From Marinobacter antarcticus (lineage in GTDB: Bacteria; Pseudomonadota; Gammaproteobacteria; Pseudomonadales; Oleiphilaceae), in contig NZ_FRAQ01000001.1 of the NCBI RefSeq assembly GCF_900142385.1, positions 1,426,001-1,490,000 of the forward strand: a stretch of 64,000 bases of DNA, given 5' to 3'. The notes below the pieces were generated by a model, which was not told the DNA's origin, did not search any database, and saw only the letters and a list, made by a program, of their open reading frames with translations. The position numbers and the translations under genes were made by a program. Positions 9,436-18,805 of this stretch are shown piece by piece; the first letter of the stretch is position 1; every line of letters begins with the position of its first letter.

Positions 9436-10863
9436 TTACCTGTGATGTTTACCGTAAATGCGATATGTACTCTTACCCTCTTTTTTTGCAAGGTACATCG
9501 CTTCATCAGATTTGCGTATCAAAGTATCGATATCAGCGCCATCCCGAGGACATAGTGAAATGCCAATACTGACTCCAAGCTCAACGGCATCAGTATGAAT
9601 CCGAAAGGGGTTAGCCAGTTGCTTGATGATTTTTTCAGAAACCCCAGCGGCTTTTTCGTCGGAAGTCTCATCGAGAAAAATTACGAATTCATCGCCCCCA
9701 AAACGAGCAACACTATCTGAATCTCGGACACAGTATTTAATTTCCTGACTCAATTTTTGAAGTATTGCGTCCCCAACTTTGTGGCCAAACGTATCATTCA
9801 CCGATTTAAACCCATCAATATCGATGAATAGGACGGAGCTTTCATGCCCTTTTCTTTTTGCTCTTGCGATTGAAGTAAAGCAGACCTCCCTGAAAAGCCT
9901 CATATTCGCTAAACCCGTCAAGTCATCGTACATGGCTCGATGGTAGAAAAGATCTCTTTCATCGTGCACAAGGCCAATCAATATCACCGCGACTATGGAA
10001 ATGGTAAACATGATCTGGACTTCGAAAATGCCATAGTGCGAATAGCCCGAGAAGATGAATAGCGACAGAGCGAAAAGGTTGCCTATAAAGGCGAAAACCA
10101 GTCCATTGCCAAGCCCCCATTTAACCGTACTCCAGACGATTGGAATTAAAATCAGGTAGTAATATTTTGAAAACTGCTCGTCCATTTTCCCTAGCTGAAT
10201 GACCAGGGCAGTCAAAATCATAAGTACTATCAGTGCGGCTACTTTTTGCGGCTTGAAAAAATCGCTCACAAGCGACGAGATGAATCCATTCCAGCCGAGC
10301 TTCAAGAATTGATGGAATAGCAAAAAAATAGGAATTGCGGTGACAGCCCCCGTGAGGTTGCCGACAAAGAAGGAGGATGATCTCTCAATCAGCGAAGAAA
10401 AGGAGAGCGTGTTTAACTCGATGCCGCTCAGAAATACAGCCGTCGATATGAGTGCCGTTAAAACGCAGGCAACCATTACCGAGTAAAAGAACTTCCCGTC
10501 GAAGATCTTTCGTTGTGAGTTTATTTTTCTAAGGATCAGACCCGCTGCACCATAAATAACAAACTGCCTCAAATCCGGGATGAACATCTCAAGATTGTAA
10601 TTGAAAACATCCCGGTACGGCAGGCCACCCAGATAGATCGCCAGAAAATGAACAGGTAGATATTTGCCTCCCAGGAGAAAAATTAAAAACATCGCATAGG
10701 CGGAAGGAGGGTAGAACAGACTCACGCCCTCGGTCACTTCAAATAGGTAAGCCACCTGATTGAGAGCCCAGAATGTAAGTATAAAGAGCAGGGAGTTTAA
10801 GACATATTGCTGGGAGTGAGTGTTTGCGTCCGCCGAGTTCTGAAGTTCTGTGCTGTAGTCCAT
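9436..10863 (-). CDS. MASE1-GGDEF membrane diguanylate cyclase
   Basis: About 475 residues from the ATG at 10863; a TTG 12 nt upstream is an alternative, and no good ribosome site distinguishes them. The first ~300 residues are a multi-spanning sensor of MASE1 type, with YPPSAYAMFLIF near residue 55 and a GNLTGAVTAIPIFLL segment. The C-terminal GGDEF domain has an intact RFGGDEF motif and an I-site RDSD just before it, so it should make c-di-GMP with product inhibition. The gene is A+T-rich relative to its surroundings and sits between IS1380 ends, which suggests recent acquisition. Confidence 0.88.
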   Translation of the reverse strand: MDYSTELQNSADANTHSQQYVLNSLLFILTFWALNQVAYLFEVTEGVSLFYPPSAYAMFLIFLLGGKYLPVHFLAIYLGGLPYRDVFNYNLEMFIPDLRQFVIYGAAGLILRKINSQRKIFDGKFFYSVMVACVLTALISTAVFLSGIELNTLSFSSLIERSSSFFVGNLTGAVTAIPIFLLFHQFLKLGWNGFISSLVSDFFKPQKVAALIVLMILTALVIQLGKMDEQFSKYYYLILIPIVWSTVKWGLGNGLVFAFIGNLFALSLFIFSGYSHYGIFEVQIMFTISIVAVILIGLVHDERDLFYHRAMYDDLTGLANMRLFREVCFTSIARAKRKGHESSVLFIDIDGFKSVNDTFGHKVGDAILQKLSQEIKYCVRDSDSVARFGGDEFVIFLDETSDEKAAGVSEKIIKQLANPFRIHTDAVELGVSIGISLCPRDGADIDTLIRKSDEAMYLAKKEGKSTYRIYGKHHR

Positions 10864-11133
10864 TAAGAAAACCAAAATCGAAAAAGCATGAGTTACATTT
10901 GGTCTTTTACCAAAATGGTATGGATCAGGAGAACGCCAGTGCCTTGGCCTGGATCACGCTAATCAGTGACACAAGAATACAAGATAGTCACAGATTTTAT
11001 GAATTGCAAAGACGATGAGAGCAAGTTTTGGCAAGCCCTGGTTTCTCATGAGGGGATAAAAGAAATCGGCTGAAAATGCTATGATTTCAAGAGCCTAACC
11101 AATCCACCAAGCACTAACAGCCGCTATCAAAAA

Positions 11134-11709
11134 TGGTACATGAAAAACTGACCTTCTCGCCGCCAGATCGAAGCCGATTTCTCCGGTGGCCACATCACCT
11201 CCGATGCCGGACTGCTTTTGCTTAGGGAAGTCGACAAACGACATGGACTCACTCAGCGCCTGGCCTCAGTTCTCAATGATCTACGCAGCCCACAGCTGGC
11301 TCGTCACAAACTGGAGACCATGACCCGACAACGGGTATTCGGTGTGGCAGCCGGGTACGAAGACTTGAATGATCATGAAGCGTTGCGATTTGGCCAGGCG
11401 CTTCAGACCGCCATGAGCGAGGACAACATCCTGGCGGGCGAGTCCACCCTTTGCAGGATGGAGCAGCGAGTGGATCGGCAGTCGGTAGTAAAAAGCCACG
11501 AATTGCTCTGGAATCACTTCATTGAACAGCATGACAAACCATCCAAGGAGATCGTGCTGGATTTTGATGGCACCGATGTGCCAGTGCATGGCGATCAGCC
11601 CGGCAAGTTCCTTAATGCCTACTACGATCATCATTGCTATTTCCCACTGTACGTGTTCTGCGGCCGTGATTTGCTGGTGAGTTACCTGCGCACCAGCAAC
11701 CGAATATGA
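11134..11709 (+). pseudogene. IS1380-family transposase, frameshifted and truncated
   Basis: The natural start appears to be ATG 11134 (MVHEKLTFSP). The frame then shifts within about 10 codons; from about 11160 the protein runs in another frame as RQIEADFSGGHITSDAGLLL, the typical IS1380 N-terminus. It continues to the first catalytic aspartate region (EIVLDFDGTDVPVHGDQ) and YYDHHCYFPLYVF. It ends in SNRI and a stop formed within the right terminal repeat. The later catalytic residues are absent, so the product is not functional. Confidence 0.75.
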
Positions 11710-11722
11710 GAAATCCGGGCTA
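11705..11722 (-). repeat. right 18-bp terminal inverted repeat (IS1380-type)
   Basis: TATGAGAAATCCGGGCTA, the exact reverse complement of 9253-9270. The stop codon of the truncated transposase lies inside it. The bases flanking the outer pair of repeats do not form an obvious target duplication. Confidence 0.7.
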
Positions 11723-11818
11723 GGCGCTGTTCAGACCTTGCCGACGTCTATTCCATTAAGCACCGGAGTAATCTAAGGTTAGGGCTGGTTTAAAGTCTAT
11801 CGGGACGGGGTATTTTTA

Positions 11819-13099
11819 GTGTTTTCAAATTTTCTTCGTCCAAACAATCTATCCCAAAAAATGATGCGTGTTATTTTTGCTATCTATTTTGGCGTAGCTT
11901 GCTTAATCACAGGCCTGCAGTTCTTGACCGAATATTTGAAAACGCAGGATTCAATCCTAAGCGAATTGAAACAGTTGGAAGAAACAGTTCGCGGCCCTAT
12001 TTCTACCAGTTTGTGGCAATACAACCAGAATCAGCTAGACGCACTCATCGACGGACTTATCAAAATGCCAATTATTGAGGGTGTCGATGTTTTAGATAAA
12101 CATGCCAAAAATATAATATCTAAAAGATCCTACACTTCGGCCTCAGTCCCTTTGTCAATGTTCGACACAAAATCAGACTTATATTGGTCGCTTAACGAGA
12201 AGAGAATATTTCTTGGCTCACTTACACTTTATTCATCGTCAGGAATCGTTTTAGATCGAGTTTTATTCGGTTTTTCTTTGATCGCAATTACGGCAATCAT
12301 AAAGTTATCCATTTTGTTTTGGTTGTTTGTTTGGGCCTTTGATCGTTATTTGGCAATCCCCCTGAAAGAATTGATGTCACAAGTGGATGAGGTTCAACTA
12401 AGCCAGAATGTAAATAAGCGGATTAATATTTCTAATATTGATAATAACGAGCTCGGTCAACTTCAAAAACATATAAATGATATGCTGTCGGCCATGGAGA
12501 GGGACAGGGAACGACTATTGGAAAACGAGCAGGCCAAGCGAAGTTGGTTAGAGGATGCCGTCGCAAAGCGTACAGAAGAGTTACAAATATTGAATGAAAA
12601 GCTCAAGGAGCTGGCTAGAAGGGATTCTTTAACGGGAGCATTAAACCGGGGGAGTTTCTTTGAGATGGCGGAATATCTTCTCGTTCTTTCCCAGCGCCAA
12701 AAATCGCCCGCATCTTTTATTTTGATGGATTTAGATCACTTTAAAATGATCAATGATACGCATGGTCATTTTGTCGGTGACAAAGTGCTCATTCATTTCA
12801 CACATACAATTCGTACTTTCTTGAGAAAGACTGATCTCATTGGTAGGCTTGGCGGGGAAGAGTTTGCAATATTTCTCCCTGATGCGGGGATTGATGACGC
12901 CTTCCGGCTTGCCGATAAAATACGAAAGGCTATTAGCGACTCGATTTTGGAGGTCGACGGAAAAACAGTCGCTTACACGGTAAGTCTTGGCGTTGCTTCA
13001 TCTGGGCAAAAAGATCATTTAATTGACGAGCTATTTAAACGCGCCGATAAAAAACTTTATGGGGCGAAAGATAAAGGTCGCGATCGTGTTGAAAAATAA
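11819..13099 (+). CDS. membrane diguanylate cyclase with periplasmic sensor, HAMP and GGDEF
   Basis: A 426-residue protein starting at GTG. Layout: membrane segment (17-36), periplasmic domain (37-146) with SLWQYNQNQLDALIDGL, second membrane segment (147-174), HAMP-like linker (176-228), coiled coil (229-265) and GGDEF (266-426) with RLGGEEF at 345 and an I-site RKTD before it. It should sense a periplasmic signal and make c-di-GMP. Its last 14 nt overlap the next gene, a periplasmic binding protein, which is the obvious candidate partner. The A+T-rich coding sequence differs from neighbouring operons. Confidence 0.88.
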   Translation: MFSNFLRPNNLSQKMMRVIFAIYFGVACLITGLQFLTEYLKTQDSILSELKQLEETVRGPISTSLWQYNQNQLDALIDGLIKMPIIEGVDVLDKHAKNIISKRSYTSASVPLSMFDTKSDLYWSLNEKRIFLGSLTLYSSSGIVLDRVLFGFSLIAITAIIKLSILFWLFVWAFDRYLAIPLKELMSQVDEVQLSQNVNKRINISNIDNNELGQLQKHINDMLSAMERDRERLLENEQAKRSWLEDAVAKRTEELQILNEKLKELARRDSLTGALNRGSFFEMAEYLLVLSQRQKSPASFILMDLDHFKMINDTHGHFVGDKVLIHFTHTIRTFLRKTDLIGRLGGEEFAIFLPDAGIDDAFRLADKIRKAISDSILEVDGKTVAYTVSLGVASSGQKDHLIDELFKRADKKLYGAKDKGRDRVEK

Positions 13100-13916
13100 T
13101 AATCCGAAAATTAAAAAAATATATCGCCTGTTTTTTCTTATGCTCTTTTTTACTGGAGCCAGCATGGCCAACGTTAGTCATGCTGCGACATTAAAAGTTT
13201 GCTACGACCAATGGGCCCCGATGACTATATTCCCATCCGGAGGGTCTTCTGATCGTGGTGTTGTAATAGATATTTTGGAGAAAATATACACAGAAAAAGG
13301 CTATAAGCTGGAATATTATGAAGTTCCTCTGGCACGAGGGTTGGAAATGGTGGCAGATGGCCTTTGCGATATGTTGCCGGAATATCTGTTTTCAGAGAGT
13401 GCAGAAAAAGACTTTGTCTATGCCACCGAAGAAACATTTTCATATACAACAGCCTTTGTCGTCAGGCGAGACGATCCTTGGCGCTATAAGGGTATTGAAT
13501 CCATAAAAGGCAAACGCATCGCAACTGGGCCAGGCTGGGATTACAGCTCAATGAGTGTCGATTATCAAAATTATATCGATGACCCAAAAAACTCGAGTTC
13601 CGTTGAAGTGATCGCTGGTTACGATGATGTGGTTGACCGGGTCTTCCGCATGATCAGAGAAAATAGAGTCGACTTATATGCAGATAACGATCTCGTCCTT
13701 CAGTATGCTTTAAATCGACTGAACTTGAATGATGACCTTAAGATCGTGCGCCCCGGCTTGGAAAAGAAATTGGTTGAAATGCCGATCTTTTCGAAAAAAA
13801 TTCCTGCTGCAAAAAGACAGGAGCTTATAAGAATTTGGAATGAGGGGCGTGTGTTGATGAGGGGCGAAAAAGAAAAATTTTTTCTCAATAAGTACAACGT
13901 CACATTTGAAGAGTAA
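13086..13916 (+). CDS. periplasmic substrate-binding protein, family 3, coupled to a cyclase
   Basis: The frame is open from 13023, but the GTG at 13086 gives a classical signal peptide (basic NNNPKIKKIYR, then LFFLMLFFTGASMANVSHAA) and a 276-residue precursor. The mature part begins LKVCYDQWAPMTIF and has the family 3 features RGVVIDILEKIY, ARGLEMVADGLCDMLP and the hinge-region KGKRIATGPGWDY. The start lies inside the end of the cyclase gene, so the two are probably translated together. No importer genes are present, so a ligand-sensing partnership with the cyclase is the best inference; the ligand is unknown. Confidence 0.8.
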   Translation: MLKNNNPKIKKIYRLFFLMLFFTGASMANVSHAATLKVCYDQWAPMTIFPSGGSSDRGVVIDILEKIYTEKGYKLEYYEVPLARGLEMVADGLCDMLPEYLFSESAEKDFVYATEETFSYTTAFVVRRDDPWRYKGIESIKGKRIATGPGWDYSSMSVDYQNYIDDPKNSSSVEVIAGYDDVVDRVFRMIRENRVDLYADNDLVLQYALNRLNLNDDLKIVRPGLEKKLVEMPIFSKKIPAAKRQELIRIWNEGRVLMRGEKEKFFLNKYNVTFEE

Positions 13917-14295
13917 CACTAATATGGATTCACGCAGCGTTTGCAGGCGCGTTTAGCCCTGTGATGTCTCGCGGTAATCGGTGAGAGATGATTTTGAATC
14001 AGACCGTGACCGCCGTGCCTTTCTGTCAGTCTTCGATGACGCCTGTGAGACCTTCAACGGGCAGTGCTACAAGAACTTTCTCGTCAGCGTCGGCCTTTGG
14101 TAATTTCCTTGGGGTGTATTATTCCCCAGGACCTGACCCCGAGGCTTTAGGCATTAGACATTAGTTGTAACTTCGGTGAACTTTTATTGCTTAATTGTCT
14201 GACCTCTGGAAGGTTAGTGGTGTGAGGACACCTGTCCAAAAAATAATTAAGGGTGTTCAGCGACCAAAAAACAAGAACAATTCCGGGAGAAACCA
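13917..14295. other. intergenic junction between A+T-rich island and ABC operon
   Basis: 379 bases. Base composition changes from A+T-rich to balanced at the left edge. It holds a short coding-like frame (13978-14103), then an imperfect stem (TCCTTGGGG pairing with CCCCAGGA, about 14106-14131) without a T-run. The last ~130 bases are the probable promoter and leader of the ABC operon, ending in a GGGAGA ribosome site. No convincing promoter hexamers were identified. Confidence 0.45.
13978..14103 (+). pseudogene. possible gene remnant, unrecognised
   Basis: An open stretch that reads DDFESDRDRRAFLSVFDDA and then a cysteine/aromatic-rich tail ending FLVSVGLW before a stop. Amino acid composition is protein-like (aromatic, acidic and cysteine residues well spaced) and G+C is higher than in the preceding genes. 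There is a GTG at 13981 but no ribosome site. It may be the 3' end of a gene lost when the island inserted. No family is recognised. Confidence 0.22.
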
Positions 14296-15639
14296 ATGTC
14301 TAATTATTATCTGAACCGCCGAAAGTTCCTCCAAGGCAGCGCTGTTCTAGGCGCTGGACTTGTTGCTCCAACGATCTTTTCCAGATCCGCCTTTGCTTAC
14401 ACGAATGAACCGGGAAAAGGCAGTGTGGTACTTGGGTTCAACGTTCCTCAATCCGGCCCTTATGCGGATGAGGGCGCCGATGAACTGCGCGCCTACAAGC
14501 TAGCGGTCAAGCACCTCAATGGCGAAGGCGACGGTGGCATGCTGGGCACGTTTTCATCACAAATGCTCAAAGGCACCGGTATTCTAGGCCGCAAGGTCGA
14601 ATACGTCACTGGCGACACCCAGACCAAATCGGATGCTGCTCGTGCGTCTGCCCGGGCGATGATTGAAAAAGACGGCGCCATCATGATTACCGGGGGTTCG
14701 TCTTCCGGGGTAGCGGTTGCTGTCCAGTCGCTGTGTCAGGATGCCGGTGTCATCTTTATGGCCGGCCTGACCCATTCCAACGACACCACTGGTAAGGACA
14801 AGAAAGCTAATGGCTTTCGGCACTTTTTCAACGCGTATATGTCTGCAGCGGCACTTGCGCCTGTGCTGTCGGAACACTACGGGAACGACCGCAAAGCCTA
14901 TCACCTGACGGCGGATTACACCTGGGGCTGGACTCAGGAAGAATCCATGATCGCCGCGACCGAAGCGCTGGGTTGGGAAACCGTTAATGCCGTTCGTACG
15001 CCGCTTTCGGCAACGGACTTCTCGTCCTATATTGCCCCGGTGACCAACTCGGGTGCCGATGTGCTGGTCCTGAATCACTACGGCTCTAACATGGTCAACT
15101 CATTGACCGCTGCGGTTCAGTTCGGCTTGCGTGAGAAGATGGTCAACGGCAAACAGTTTGAAATTGTCGTGCCGCTGTATTCCCGCCTCATGGCTCGCGG
15201 TGCAGGTAACAACGTCAAAGGTATTTTCGGGTCTACCAACTGGCATTGGTCGCTGCAGGATGAGGGCTCGAAAGCGTTTGTCGCCTCCTACGGCAAAGAG
15301 TACGGCCAGCCGCCGTCACAGGCCGCGCACACCTGCTACGTGCAAACTCTGTTGTACGCTGATGCGGCCGAACGGGCGGGTAGCTTTAACCCCTGTGCCA
15401 TCGTTGAAGCTCTCGAAGGGTTTGAGTTTGACGGACTGGGCAACGGCAAAACCCTGTACCGCGCCGACGACCATCAGTGTTTCAAAGATGTGCTCGTGGT
15501 TCGTGGTAAGGAGAACCCGACGTCTGAGTTCGACTTGCTGGAAGTGGTCAACATCACGCCCGTTGAGAAAGTCATGTATGAGCCTGAGAACCCTATGTTT
15601 GCAGGTGGCTCACTCGGTAAGTGTAATCCAGGAGCCTGA
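14296..15639 (+). CDS. branched-chain amino-acid-type ABC transporter binding protein (Tat exported)
   Basis: A 447-residue precursor whose N-terminus carries a twin-arginine signal (NRRKFLQGSAVLGAG), so it should be exported folded by Tat. The mature part is a type I periplasmic binding fold of the LivJ/AmiC/UrtA kind: LGFNVPQSGPYADEG near the start, GGSSSGVAVAVQ and a later DVLVLNHYGSN. It delivers the ligand to the permease/ATPase genes that follow in the same direction. The ATG has GGGAGA 7 nt upstream. The ligand is unknown: the family carries amino acids, urea, amides and aromatic acids. Confidence 0.85.
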   Translation: MSNYYLNRRKFLQGSAVLGAGLVAPTIFSRSAFAYTNEPGKGSVVLGFNVPQSGPYADEGADELRAYKLAVKHLNGEGDGGMLGTFSSQMLKGTGILGRKVEYVTGDTQTKSDAARASARAMIEKDGAIMITGGSSSGVAVAVQSLCQDAGVIFMAGLTHSNDTTGKDKKANGFRHFFNAYMSAAALAPVLSEHYGNDRKAYHLTADYTWGWTQEESMIAATEALGWETVNAVRTPLSATDFSSYIAPVTNSGADVLVLNHYGSNMVNSLTAAVQFGLREKMVNGKQFEIVVPLYSRLMARGAGNNVKGIFGSTNWHWSLQDEGSKAFVASYGKEYGQPPSQAAHTCYVQTLLYADAAERAGSFNPCAIVEALEGFEFDGLGNGKTLYRADDHQCFKDVLVVRGKENPTSEFDLLEVVNITPVEKVMYEPENPMFAGGSLGKCNPGA

Positions 15640-15762
15640 TACGGCACTTGGCTACCTCTGATAAGAGGTGCATCGGCCCTGCGGGTTGATGCACCTCCGT
15701 CAGTCAGATCTTGATATGCCTGTTGCACTGCAGGCGCCTGTTATCAGACAAGGTAAATACCG

Positions 15763-16797
15763 ATGGATGCCATTCTTCTGCAAATCCTGAATGGGCTGGA
15801 TAAAGGCAGTGCCTATGCCCTGATCGCATTAGGGCTGACCTTGATATTCGGCACCCTGGGTGTGGTGAACTTCGCCCACGGCGCACTTTTCATGATTGGC
15901 GCGTTCTGTACCGTCACCTTCAACAACTTACTGTCGTTCGAGAAAGTCACGCTTTCCGAAACCGAACTGAGCCCCTGGGGCACGCCACTGGAAATTCACG
16001 CCCCTTATGTTGAGCTCTGGTTTGGCGATTTTGGCGCGTCGATGATCGACTACTCCGTGTTCTGGTCCATTCTGTTCGCCATTCCAGTGATGCTGCTGAT
16101 TGGCATTGTGATGGAGCGGGGGCTGATCAAACACTTCTATAAACGACCTCACGCCGATCAGATCCTGGTTACCTTCGGGTTGGCCATTGTGCTGCAGGAG
16201 GTAATCAAATCGGTTTATGGTGCAAACCCAATCCCCCAGCCGGCGCCAGACGCGTTTGTCGGCTCTATTGATGTCGGCGTGTTGATCGGTATGGCTGAGA
16301 ACGCCGTCATCTATCCGATCTGGCGGCTGGTTTACTTTCTGTTCGCAGGGGTTGTTATAGGTGGTATTTTCGCTTTCTTGCGATACACCACGTTTGGCAT
16401 GGTGGTGCGAGCCGGTATGGCTGACCGGGAAACCGTTGGTTTGCTGGGCATCGACATCGACAAACGGTTTACGGCGATGTTTGGTCTGGCCGCCGTGGTG
16501 ACCGGTTTGGCGGGCGTTATGTACACCCCGATCCTGTCGCCGAACTACCACATGGGTATGGACTTCCTGGTGTTGTGTTTTGTAGTCGTGGTCGTGGGCG
16601 GCATGGGATCACTGGCCGGTGCGGTGGCGGCGGGTTTTCTGCTGGGCATTCTGCAGAGTTTCGCGTCCATGCCGGAGGTGAAGGACTTCCTGTTCGGGTT
16701 CTCCATCGATCAGGTCATCATTTACCTGGTGGCAGTCATTATTCTGCTGACCCGTCCCCGTGGGCTTATGGGGCGCAAAGGCGTAATGGAGACTTGA
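15763..16797 (+). CDS. LivH-type ABC transporter permease
   Basis: A 344-residue inner-membrane permease. It begins [20 protein letters not shown] and continues with [19 protein letters not shown], the standard LivH signature, and later has the [18 protein letters not shown] loop that contacts the ATPase. It forms the transmembrane channel with the LivM-type protein encoded 4 nt downstream. A stretch near residues 60-100 lengthens the first periplasmic loop. An AAGG ribosome site precedes the ATG. Confidence 0.88.
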   Translation: MDAILLQILNGLDKGSAYALIALGLTLIFGTLGVVNFAHGALFMIGAFCTVTFNNLLSFEKVTLSETELSPWGTPLEIHAPYVELWFGDFGASMIDYSVFWSILFAIPVMLLIGIVMERGLIKHFYKRPHADQILVTFGLAIVLQEVIKSVYGANPIPQPAPDAFVGSIDVGVLIGMAENAVIYPIWRLVYFLFAGVVIGGIFAFLRYTTFGMVVRAGMADRETVGLLGIDIDKRFTAMFGLAAVVTGLAGVMYTPILSPNYHMGMDFLVLCFVVVVVGGMGSLAGAVAAGFLLGILQSFASMPEVKDFLFGFSIDQVIIYLVAVIILLTRPRGLMGRKGVMET

Positions 16798-16801
16798 TGC
16801 C

Positions 16802-18037
16802 ATGCTGAAAACACTACGTACCAGTGATAGGGCTCTGATGGTCCTGTTCACCATTTTCGTGCTGGCCGTGCCTCTGATCATGGCGCCTCTGGGGGCAGGT
16901 TACCCGGACCTGATGCAGCGTTTCGCCATCTACGGCATCTTCGCCATTGGCTTCAACATCCTGTTTGGACTGACCGGCTACCTGTCGTTTGGCCATGCGG
17001 CATTTTTGGGTGTCGGCAGCTATTCCGCGCTCTGGATGCTCAAGCTGCTCAGCATCAACATCGTACCTGCCATTATTTTTGCTGTGGTGGTGTCGGGCCT
17101 GTTCGCATTGTTGATCGGGTTCATCTCATTGCGGCGGTCCGGGATCTACTTTTCTATCCTGACGCTGGCGTTCGCTCAGATGTCTTATAATCTGGCGTAC
17201 TCGGTACTGACCCCCATCACCAACGGCGAAACCGGGCTGCAACTCGACCTGGAAGATCCCCGCATTCTGGATAGTGCCAGTGAAGTTGGCCAGATGGCAT
17301 CACCATCCTTGTTTGGGCTTGAGATGGGGGATACGGCGGTGGTGCCGTTTCTCGGGATGGATTTGCAGTTTAACGTGGGGTTTTATGTCAGCGCGCTGAT
17401 TTTGATCGGTATGTTCTACCTGTCGTTGCGCATATTCCGGTCGCCGTTCGGGATGATTCTGCGAGCGGTCAAAAGCAATCAGACCCGGCTTAACTACACT
17501 GGCTTCAACTCCCGGCCCTACACACTGACGGCTTTTGTCATGTCCGGCATGTACGCTGGCCTGGCGGGCGCCTTACTGGTCTGCATGGACCCGCTCGCCG
17601 GGGCGGATCGCATGCAGTGGACCGCCTCTGGCGAGGTGGTGCTGATGACCATTATGGGGGGTGCCGGGACTTTGATTGGACCGGTGCTCGGGGCTGGCAT
17701 CATCAAGTATTTTGAGAACATCTTCAGCCGCATCAATGAATCGGTGGTCGAAGGCTGGTTCTCGGCATTACCTGATGGGGTGACGGATGTACTTGTTGCC
17801 GTGGTCTCGCCATTTTTGGGTAGCGGCTGGCACATCTCGCTGGGGTTGATCTTCATGCTGGTAGTGATCTTTCTGCCGGGCGGTCTGGTGGAGGGGGCCA
17901 GCCGGATTATGAATCTGGTTGCGCGGTTGTCGCAGGCCCGTAAAACCGGGTCGTCCCGGAGTGACGCCCGTCCCCTGGATGACGATGTGTCGTCTAAGGA
18001 ACCGTCGCCCGGTTCCGTCAACACGAAGGAGCCGTAG
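16802..18037 (+). CDS. LivM-type ABC transporter permease
   Basis: A 411-residue membrane protein with the LivM signature [20 protein letters not shown] near residue 55 and the EAA-like [16 protein letters not shown] loop towards the C-terminus. It pairs with the LivH-type subunit. The first periplasmic region (residues ~150-185) is longer than usual, and the last ~40 residues are a hydrophilic tail with many serines and prolines. The gene begins 4 nt after the previous stop and ends 2 nt before the next start, so expression is tightly coupled. Confidence 0.88.
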   Translation: MLKTLRTSDRALMVLFTIFVLAVPLIMAPLGAGYPDLMQRFAIYGIFAIGFNILFGLTGYLSFGHAAFLGVGSYSALWMLKLLSINIVPAIIFAVVVSGLFALLIGFISLRRSGIYFSILTLAFAQMSYNLAYSVLTPITNGETGLQLDLEDPRILDSASEVGQMASPSLFGLEMGDTAVVPFLGMDLQFNVGFYVSALILIGMFYLSLRIFRSPFGMILRAVKSNQTRLNYTGFNSRPYTLTAFVMSGMYAGLAGALLVCMDPLAGADRMQWTASGEVVLMTIMGGAGTLIGPVLGAGIIKYFENIFSRINESVVEGWFSALPDGVTDVLVAVVSPFLGSGWHISLGLIFMLVVIFLPGGLVEGASRIMNLVARLSQARKTGSSRSDARPLDDDVSSKEPSPGSVNTKEP

Positions 18038-18039
18038 TC

Positions 18040-18798
18040 GTGGGGATACTCGAAGTGAAAGGCGTTAACAAGCGGTTTGGTGGTCTTCTGGCGCTGGATG
18101 ATGTCAATCTGTCGATTGAGGAAAATACCGTTCATGCCATTATCGGACCCAACGGCGCGGGCAAGTCCACGCTGCTGAACTGCTTTATCGGCAAGCTGTT
18201 GCCAGATAGTGGCACAGTCAATTTCAACAATAGCAGCCTTCTGGGTCTGGAACCGTACCAGATCAATCAAGCCGGCATCAGCCGTGTGTTCCAGACACCG
18301 GAGGTGTTTGCCGAGCTAAGCATTCTGGAAAATGTGATGATTCCAGCTTTCGCTCATCGGGACGGTGCCTTTCACCTCTCGCCGTTCAAGTCACTGGCGA
18401 AGGAGACCGCCATACGCGAGCAGGCCGAGAAAATACTGCAGGATGTGGGGTTAATTGATGACCGTCATCATACGGCGTCCGCCATGTCCCGGGGCAACAA
18501 GCGAAGGCTGGAGATGGCTATGTGTCTGGTCCAGCAGCCCAAATTGCTGTTGTTGGATGAGCCCACGGCCGGTATGGCTCGGGCGGACACCAACAACACC
18601 ATTGATTTGCTGAAAACCATCAATGAGGCCCACAACATTACTTTCGTAGTGATTGAGCATGATATGCACGTAGTGTTCAGCCTGGCTGACCGAATCAGCG
18701 TTCTGTCACAAGGGCATGTGATTGTTGAGGACCACCCCTCGAACATCAAGGGCCACCCTAAAGTTCAGGAAGCCTATCTGGGCACCGCAGAGACATAA
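18040..18798 (+). CDS. LivG-type ABC transporter ATP-binding protein
   Basis: A 252-residue ATPase with Walker A GPNGAGKST, a variant signature motif MSRGNKRRLEMAM, Walker B LLLLDEPTAG and an H-loop VIEHDM. It has the LivG-type hallmark FQTPEVFAELSILENVM. The signature reads SRGNKR rather than LSGGQ-like LSYG, a variation seen in this family. It works as a heterodimer with the LivF-type ATPase next to it. Its GTG start lies 2 nt after the permease stop with AAGGAG 8 nt upstream. Confidence 0.88.
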   Translation: MGILEVKGVNKRFGGLLALDDVNLSIEENTVHAIIGPNGAGKSTLLNCFIGKLLPDSGTVNFNNSSLLGLEPYQINQAGISRVFQTPEVFAELSILENVMIPAFAHRDGAFHLSPFKSLAKETAIREQAEKILQDVGLIDDRHHTASAMSRGNKRRLEMAMCLVQQPKLLLLDEPTAGMARADTNNTIDLLKTINEAHNITFVVIEHDMHVVFSLADRISVLSQGHVIVEDHPSNIKGHPKVQEAYLGTAET

Positions 18799-18805
18799 TG
18801 AGGCT

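Larger units (their letters stand above)
11033..11722 (+). mobile_element. IS1380-family insertion sequence, truncated copy
   Basis: Begins with a diverged left terminal repeat (11033-11050), followed by a leader homologous to 9271-9380, then a transposase gene that covers only the N-terminal part, and ends with the right repeat TATGAGAAATCCGGGCTA. At about 690 bp it is well under half the usual IS1380 size, so the second half of the transposase gene, including the end of the catalytic domain, has been deleted up to the right repeat. It lies in the same orientation as the fragment at 9253-9389. It can no longer move by itself. Confidence 0.75.
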
